Shown here: one piece after another, positions 57,092 to 64,000 of the stretch | Position numbering within the stretch: the stretch's first letter is position 1 | How the letters are laid out: the number at the start of each line of letters is the position of its first letter | From: Warburgia ugandensis | Lineage: Eukaryota; Streptophyta; Magnoliopsida; Canellales; Canellaceae | DNA: 64,000 nucleotides | Reading direction: 5' to 3' | Assembly: GCA_035236585.1 (NCBI GenBank) | Contig: CP141136.1 | Location: forward strand, 28,612,449-28,676,448 | Translations under genes and position numbers: made by a program | Notes under the pieces: model-generated | What the model saw: only the letters and a program-made list of their open reading frames with translations | The model's database searches: none | What the model was told of the DNA's origin: nothing

Positions 57092-57440
57092 CTATATATA
57101 TATATATGCCCTAAAATGATGATTATTCTAGCCAATGCGGGCCCATTCATATATTCCCTAATATGGTGATTATTCTAGCCAATGCTAATTCATTCATGTA
57201 TGTGCCTTAAAACTATAATTACTCTAACCGATGTAGACCAATTCATATACGTAGCCTAAGCTAATAGTTATTCTAACTTATATGGCTCCTACGATAGTGA
57301 TTATTCTAGTCAATGTGCACCCTATCTATGTGCCTAGGGTGATGATTATGCTAACATAAATGGGTCTACTTATTATAGTACCTTAGGGAATTAATCATTC
57401 TAGTTTTTGCGGGCCCTACTAATGTGAGAACCTAAAGGTG
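57092..57440. repeat. Degenerate ~50-bp minisatellite, six to seven units
   Basis: The core GATGATTATTCTAGCCAATG, with GCGGGCCCATTCATATA and a CCCTAA or CCTTAA link, recurs near 57117, 57168, 57217, 57265, 57296, 57343 and 57388 with growing divergence. It starts with a short (TA)n tract at 57092. Confidence 0.75.
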
Positions 57441-59100
57441 ATGAAACTAACTTAGTGGCACTGATAACTCTATAATAGACTATGTCTACAAAATATATGA
57501 TGTGGTTTTAGCAAAGTTGTAAGCACTATGCCCTCTTAAGGTTGACTGATCAATGGCAAAACACATATCTTTTCTTTAAACATTAAATGGCTAAATAAAT
57601 ACCAAGTCTTCTCAATAACACTGCACGTATCCTAAATACATACATATAAAGCATATTATTATTCACTACAAGCTATGATAACAGTATTGATGCTTATAAG
57701 ATAAAAGAGAAAACATGTTAGTGCTACATCCAATAATAAACAAAGAGGGCTCAATGACTATAAGACTGCCACTGTGCCTATGTAACACTTTGAAGGATAT
57801 CTACAAATATATCATGATCATCTAGCTCATATTGTAAAACTAATGTAGCAACCAAATCATGGGGTAAAATTGATCTAGTGAGTTTTGACATGAAGAATCA
57901 CACACGAAAGAACAAGGAGACTGAAGAATTTATGTTTTGGTTATTTTGCAAGAAACCAATAATCAAGGGTATTTTTGTATCTTTTGTTTTATGTATTCAA
58001 AGGAAATGTAATTAACGACTAGTAGGATCAGAGGAATGTATTCACTGCACTTGATATAGTGAAATTAAACCCCTTTCTATGAGGAGAAATTTACCCTTCA
58101 TATTTTCTTGCATGATTATCTACCCTTATCACAAGGATGCAAAATTTGATACTAAAAAACTTCTAACACGCCTAGTGGGATATTCCTCTCCTTTCATCTC
58201 ATAGTTGTTATTGTTTTCTTTTCCTTTTAAGAAAGATGACTTGTTTATGATGATAAATGGTTTACTCATTGGTGATGTGTTCGCTTCACTATTGACAACC
58301 TATGAAGGAGTTGCTATTGCCTACATGGTGACCTCTGCCACAACCATTTCTTCATAAAAGAATCAAGGAAGAAACCCTAGCATCTAATAAGGCCAAGTTG
58401 AGGCATGAACATAAAAACATCACAAATAAGTTCCTACTAAAAAGAAGGGCATGTTGTTACATTTTATGACATCCCAACTAGAAGCTCCCCTTGTCCAAAG
58501 GGAGGTTGTTCCAACTCAAATAGCAGCCACTTCTCTATTAGGAGGTGCTCACACTCTTGAGCCAAAAACAAGGAAATCAGTCTCAATCATATTAGAACAA
58601 ACACTCATTTAGCTCTATTTGAACCTTCGAGTGAGGGTGAGTCTATGAGGTTGTAACTCATTCTATGACGAGAAGCATAACCAAGTCTCTTCCTACATCA
58701 AGATCAGATACACTAAGCCAAGCTTTTTAAGCTATGTGAAGGCTATTATTTGAGCAAGAATTGATGCTTTTATCAAAAAGTGAGTTCCACCTATGCCATG
58801 AAGGATCCTCGAGGGACGAGCAATGTCCTTGGCCTCCTTCTCATGCTAGTACATAGAGTGGGAAGTCCACTAACCTTGTCAAAATCATTGTTACTAGTGG
58901 AGTGTCCTCATCCACTCATCTAACTCCATCAGAGATTTGACTACCCCCATAGAAATTAGATGATAAAGAAGCTAAAGTAATAGCCTTTGACAACTAGTTT
59001 CATAGCCCTCATTGCTACCTCTTTGTTAGTTGATCTACCAAACTTGACTCTAGGTGTTGTGAAGTAACTAATTGAAGATGGCTTATAGGATTTCAAGATC
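57441..59100. other. Degenerate sequence upstream of the gag remnant
   Basis: No intact gene. From about 58340 on it may belong to the same retroelement as the gag remnant that follows; stops are frequent. Confidence 0.35.
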
Positions 59101-59560
59101 GGGAATCAACCTAAGATGAAGGTGTGTGAAAATCCATATCTTGAAAAGTTCAAAGATCGTCCTTTCCCCGAGGGGCATCAAAAGTTATAGGTTATTGAGT
59201 TTAATTGGATTGGATTCCCTAAGGAACACTTTACAAAATATGTGGTTGTAACAGGTAATGATGCCACAAGTAAGGCATTCATGATAAGAAAATTCAGTCA
59301 AATGCTAACAAGGGATGCTATCAACTAGTGTGCTTATTTTATGCCTAGTCTAATCACTAGATTGGGAATAGCTCTAGAAGATATTCTCTGATGTTTCTCC
59401 AACATGAAGAAGGAGGTTACTTTGTCAAAGATTACCAACATATTTTAAGGTTTGAAGGAATTAGTATATTACTTCATATCAAAGTGGGGGAATTTTAACT
59501 TGCACTATCCACAGGATGTGATAGAGAAAAAAGTGCTTAGATTTGTGTGATAAACGTGCA
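59101..59560 (+). pseudogene. Ty3/gypsy gag remnant
   Basis: One frame reads KFKDRPFPEGHQKL, stop, FNWIGFPKEHFTKYVVVTGN, then FMIRKFSQMLTRDAIN, stop, CAYFMPSLI and later VYYFISKWGNF. This follows the retrotrans_gag pattern (W/G-PKEH...FL..G, LR.F..SLTG.A..WY..L..GSI, and a F..RW block). At least four stops. No LTRs are seen around it. Confidence 0.5.
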
Positions 59561-60670
59561 CTGAGACTTTGGTTTACACTATAGAATCCAATGCCCACCA
59601 CGTTCAAAGAGCTAATTATGACATCATGCGGCATTGAAAACTATAATCATATATGGCCAACTTTTGGGCAACTTATTGTGGTTATCAAGGAAGAATCAAC
59701 AAAGAATAAGTGTAATAACAATAAGAACACTAGCACTCTATCTTGTTTAGCAGTGACAATTGTTCCTAGAAGATAGTCACTACTAGAATCAGATCCTAAT
59801 AAGGAAAAAGAGAAGCATATCCACAACCTAAATCTCTGCCAAAATCATTAAAAGAAAAAATCTAAGAAATGTCACTTCAATACTAGCTCAGTCAAGTTGC
59901 ATTTTTAAGGAGTTGAGGCAACTAGCGTAGATTGAGTTGTCCACTTCTAGTGTAAAATAAGGGTTTTTGGCCAAAAATTATACCCCATGAATTTTATTGA
60001 CCTAATGGCTCTAAAGCTCATATTTTGTAGGTTCAGAGACTAATTTGGAGTAGGTATGTAAACAGTCATATTTTTTTAGAATCTAATTAGGATTTCTTAT
60101 ATTTTGTAGATAATGGGAAGATAATCCAATGGCTAAGATAGATAGAGATAAGAATTAAAGCCATTCATGAGGTTTCTTAGTCTAGCTAGGAAATCTAAGG
60201 AAGACAAGGCTTAAATCCAAGTTGTATCAAAGACTAAAATCATCTCAAGTCAAGATCATAAATCAAATGAAGTAAGTACAGAAGTCAAAGGTGACTAAAG
60301 TGGGCCCATGCACAAGCCATACAAAGTTCACCACCTTTGCATGAGATTCATTCAAGTCATCTAAGCCATGTAAGCCATGAAAATTGTGACAAGCTAAAGA
60401 GCCTATCTAGCTTTCAAAGCCAAGCCAAGCCAAAAGAGCCCCCAAAGCCATCCATGAAGCCAAGACAAATGAGCTTTCAAAGTAAGCCATCAAGCCATTT
60501 AAGCCAAGCTACATGAAAGGCCATGATTGGGGGAGAATTTAAAGGAAATACTCATGGGATTTTTAAGAGGATAATGAGAAGATATTTGGGTAAAAATCAA
60601 TTGGGAAAGCATGCATGTGAACCAATAGGAAGTACCCACTTTTCTTTTTTCTTTTTCCATTTTCTTTTTC

Positions 60671-60672
<2 letters not shown>
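59561..60672. other. Non-coding stretch with AAGCCA-rich repeats
   Basis: No gene. Between about 60361 and 60512 the hexamer AAGCCA and its variants recur more than ten times (AAGCCATGTAAGCCATG, CAAGCCAAGCC, AAGCCATCAAGCC). Confidence 0.55.

Positions 60673-60763
<91 letters not shown>
60673..60763. repeat. (CT)45 microsatellite
   Basis: 91 nt of uninterrupted CT. Confidence 0.97.
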
Positions 60764-60765
<2 letters not shown>

Positions 60766-61179
60766 CCACACCCTACAAGGCAACTGCGAATTTTCACTTA
60801 GGGGGAAAGTCTTCCACCTAAGAGTCCCACCTTCCAACTCTATCCTAGATCTACTCAATCATCTCACTCCACAACATCCCTTTCTTTCTACTTGTATTAC
60901 CATATATGTTCATCTTTATCTTTCTTTCCACTTTTCACAAGTGTTTTATGTGAAATGCAATGGAGGAAGGGAGCTCCACACCTCACTCTTACTTTGTAGG
61001 AGATCCATTCCATTCCATCACTCCACCTCATCCTTTCCTATTTGCCTTTTCCTCTTTCTTTCCTCATCTTCCCATCCATATTTCCCTCTAATTCCCATCA
61101 CTTTCATTTTTATTTTTTTTAGGGAATTAACTTGAAATTCAGGAGAGGAGTTCCACACATAACTCCTACCTTGTAGGAA

Positions 61180-61308
<129 letters not shown>

Positions 61309-61330
61309 TCATCTAACATATCTCCTTTGC

Positions 61331-61360
61331 CACCTCACCTCACCTCACCTCACCTCACCT
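61331..61360. repeat. (CACCT)6 short tandem repeat
   Basis: Six CACCT units (CACCTCACCTCACCT and on), 27 bp after the (CT)61 tract. Confidence 0.9.
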
Positions 61361-61498
61361 CTTTCTTTCTTATTCTTTAGGCCACACTTGGATCAGATCT
61401 AATCTAGATTAGAAAGAGGCCAAAATAAGAAGAAAATCCAAAGGACTTTAACATGCAAGAGTTGGACATAGAGAAGTTCAACGCAATTTACATACCTC

Positions 61499-61500
<2 letters not shown>

Positions 61501-61548
<48 letters not shown>
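61501..61548. repeat. (CT)24 microsatellite
   Basis: 48 nt of uninterrupted CT, followed within 20 bp by an AATGCATTCTACTTTAAGCC stretch. From 61549 to 62244 the sequence is T-rich and non-coding, with no feature recognised. Confidence 0.97.
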
Positions 61549-61550
<2 letters not shown>

Positions 61551-62244
61551 AATGCATTCTACTTTAAGCCCCTTATAAAAGTCTCCATGCCTCCCTCCCT
61601 TGGATCTAGCTTCTTCTTCTTGATTCTAGTCTTAATCTCTCTTCTTAGAAGTGGTTTCTCTTGCTTTGCCTTCAAGGAGTGCAGGTTAGTCTTGCTTTGT
61701 TCTTTGCCTTGTTCTCTTTGCCTCACTTTCATTAATTTTCCTTTTCATTACTTTACTTACTTTTTCCATGAATTCCTACTATTATTTTCCTATTCCTTCA
61801 TCAAAGATCTAAGCTATTCTTCTCTAGTAGTGACAGTCAAGAGAAGAGAAAACTTAGATCCTTGATTTTCCTTCTTTGATTCACACGTTTTACACTTAAT
61901 ATCCATCTAGTTTTCTTTAGTCTTTTCCCTTGCTTATTTCAATTTTCATCTATCTTTTCTCTTAGATTTCTTCCTGACTTCTCTTCACATGCTATTCTAC
62001 TTGAGTTTATAAGCATTAGATCAAATTGAAGTGGATGTTTAGATTAAGGTTTATGCTTTTGAATTGGATGCACTTTCAGCTTTATACTTTTATATTATAC
62101 ATCCAATTTCTAATGTAATTTGGACTTGAATTAATGGAAATCTTTAAGTATTCTATAAAAGAAAGAACAAATAGCAAGCCTACTCTCCTTCCAATTTCCT
62201 TTTCCTTTCTCACATTTCTAATACCTTTTAGCAAAAGCAAAAAT

Positions 62245-62924
62245 CATCATCAACATAGCCATCGTTGTTGTTATAATTATCAAAGTCTTATCCTGATTAA
62301 GGGCCAGCTACATGAATCATATTCGTCCATTCCACTCTATAAAGTGTCATAGCTTCCTTTAGTCCAAAATTTAAAAAAAAAATTCCCACCACATCTATCT
62401 ACATCCTTTTGGGCCTACTCCTTACCCTTTTAGAGTCTTCGACTTGATCGACTCACTCCTTCTAACTGATCACGTTTTTAGTCTCTGTTGACATGTCCAA
62501 GTCTATCCTCCCTCATCTTGTTACCTACCTATTGGCGTTATTACCAAGTTTCCTCTAATAGTTTCATTTCTAATTCTATCCTTTTTGTCTTGACATTTAT
62601 CTATCTCAACATCCTCATTTCAGTTGTGCTCACCTTTATATGTTGTTCCTTAATTTGTCCACCACTTTGATCCATAGAGTATAGCTAGCCTTATAGCCAT
62701 TCTATAGAATTTTCAATTTAGTTTGAGTGGCACCCATCGATCATACAAAACTCTAGCGACACATCTCTATTTGTTCTAACCCACTTGGATTATCTAGGTA
62801 ACATCTCTCCGCTCTCCTATATTATCAATCCCAAGTATCGAAAGTAGTCTTTCTGGGGGACTTCTTGGTTATCAATAATTTAATAGTACTTCACTCTACT
62901 CCTCTCCTTGCTAAAATTGAAAAA
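62245..62924 (-). mobile_element. LINE-f: 5'-truncated RTE LINE fragment
   Basis: The minus strand carries the LINE 3' third: the block corresponding to DNQE(V)P...RYLG (near 62870), ERCYLDNPSG-like, GSKWWTN(-) and KEQHIKVSTTEMRMLR near 62590-62650, then the RKRGPKRM-type basic stretch near 62400 and CTTAATCAGGATAAGACTTTG at the 3' end. The tail is degraded (ATCATCATCAACATAGCC). Frames are heavily broken; the oldest LINE copy here. Confidence 0.8.
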
Positions 62925-63246
62925 AAGCTGCACAAAGTGATAGACACACACTTAAAACCTCTTGGCTCCAAGCTGGTTGTGAAGATTGTCTAGGCAGACT
63001 CTTTACAAGTGAAAGCAATTGAATCCACGAGACTCCCAGGGACCCATACCACGCTGGTCCCCGTCACTTTGTTTTAGGAGTAAACCATGGATCAAACCTG
63101 GCCTCAATATTGAAATTAGACTAACATCATAAATGATGCATTATCACTCTCTAGACTGAAAGAATATCAGTGCAAATGATACAGCCTACTGTACTGCAGA
63201 AATGAGTAGACATGGCATGACCAAAATTGGATAAAATGGGAGTTTT
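62925..63246. other. Non-coding stretch
   Basis: Moderate GC. No repeat or gene recognised. Confidence 0.4.
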
Positions 63247-63477
63247 TCATTCACCATTGATCACATGACCAAAGAGGTACTGCCAGTACATTGCAACATC
63301 TTCAGCTCTTCTAGAAGGCCAAATGTGGGTCTTGGGTTTCTCACGCGCCTCAAGAATTTCGTGCACCACGAAGACCCAACATCCTCGGTGACGGCAAAGG
63401 TGAAACAGATTAGATTGAAACAAAGCACAAACTAGAGCCATAGACCAGACACCACTTTGTGGAAGCAAAGAAGCCAT
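63247..63477 (-). CDS. Unrecognised 76-residue ORF, possible gene start
   Basis: The minus strand starts MASLLPQSGVWSMALVC and ends LFGHVINGE plus stop. Composition is balanced, unlike the low-complexity ORFs nearby. A (CT)n tract (reading minus, 63749-63689) lies about 210 bp upstream of the ATG, as is common in plant 5' UTRs. I recognise no domain; it could be a first exon continuing beyond an unseen donor, or chance. Confidence 0.22.
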   Translation of the reverse strand: MASLLPQSGVWSMALVCALFQSNLFHLCRHRGCWVFVVHEILEAREKPKTHIWPSRRAEDVAMYWQYLFGHVINGE

Positions 63478-63685
63478 TTTAACACATCTTCAAGTAAAGA
63501 GTAGTTCTAGTTTTGTTCATTGTTGATATCTGCAGGCATCAACTTGAAGGGAGCTCCTCGTTCGACCGGACTGAAAATGGCGGATTTCACCAAAAAGTGA
63601 GTTCAAGAGCGCTTTCCATCGGAGAAATCCCAACACAGAAAGAGAGAATTGAAGTCCCTGCAAGTGAAAGATCAGAAAGTAGACC

Positions 63686-63688
<3 letters not shown>

Positions 63689-63749
<61 letters not shown>
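63689..63749. repeat. (GA)30 microsatellite
   Basis: 61 nt of uninterrupted GA on the + strand. The remaining sequence to 64000 shows nothing identifiable. Confidence 0.97.
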
Positions 63750-63752
<3 letters not shown>

Positions 63753-64000
63753 GGGTATCCATCATTCGGATCTCAAACGGATACCACAGATTTGGATTGA
63801 AATTTGGGAAAAGTATTCAGATAAGACGTAGACTTAAATTTTAAGATTCAGCTCTTGAATGGAATTAATAGCTTGCACTTTTGCCACGTCAATTATCCTT
63901 TCAAGGATAATTATCAAACAATTAATCCATACTACCTAGATTATCAGAACGGTAACAAACTATTTCGTAAGAAAACTGCAAGTTGCAGGAGCATTAAGTA

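Overview
This is nuclear DNA of a flowering plant. It has one spliced plant gene with GT-AG introns, Au-type SINEs, RTE-type LINEs, a hAT transposon, Ty3/gypsy chromoviruses, a Tnt1-like Ty1/copia element and long (CT)n microsatellites. The density of nested elements and an intron of almost 24 kb suggest a large, repeat-rich genome. The species cannot be read from the sequence.

The only host gene I can support is the C-terminal two-thirds of LIP1 (LIGHT INSENSITIVE PERIOD 1), a plant-specific atypical small GTPase of the circadian light-input pathway, on the + strand. Its exons are 11325-11629, 12421-12474, 12563-12693 and 36369-36561; the reading frame and intron phases agree across all four. 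The N-terminal exons (P-loop and switch regions) are not visible and probably lie before the window. The last intron (12694-36368, 23,675 bp) holds most of the mobile DNA in the left half.

Layout. 1-2430: RTE LINE (LINE-a). 2431-3872: three 480-bp tandem repeats. 3873-7454: non-coding, with a degenerate repeat family. 7455-10283: LINE-b. 10515-10692: Au SINE. 11325-12693: LIP1 exons. 15651-16391: a non-autonomous hAT with a perfect 8-bp target duplication. 17150-22308: a related hAT with a broken transposase and two LINE fragments inside. 23266-26302: LINE-e. 26326-36025: a composite chromovirus insertion whose two halves face each other as a long inverted repeat, bounded by the 5-bp duplication GAAAT. 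36369-36561: last LIP1 exon. 37000-41100: SINE remnants and small palindromes. 41105-50570: a three-level nest (old copia fragment, then a Tnt1-like copia element with GCTTT duplication, then a 3-kb solo LTR with GGAGT duplication). 50570-64000: mostly non-coding, low-complexity DNA with six long (CT)n/(GA)n tracts, a 200-nt pure purine run, two minisatellites, a gypsy gag remnant and a minus-strand LINE fragment.

All retroelement and transposase reading frames are broken by stops or frameshifts. Insertion order can be read from target duplications and from uninterrupted sister copies. I found no rRNA, tRNA, CRISPR or bacterial features.
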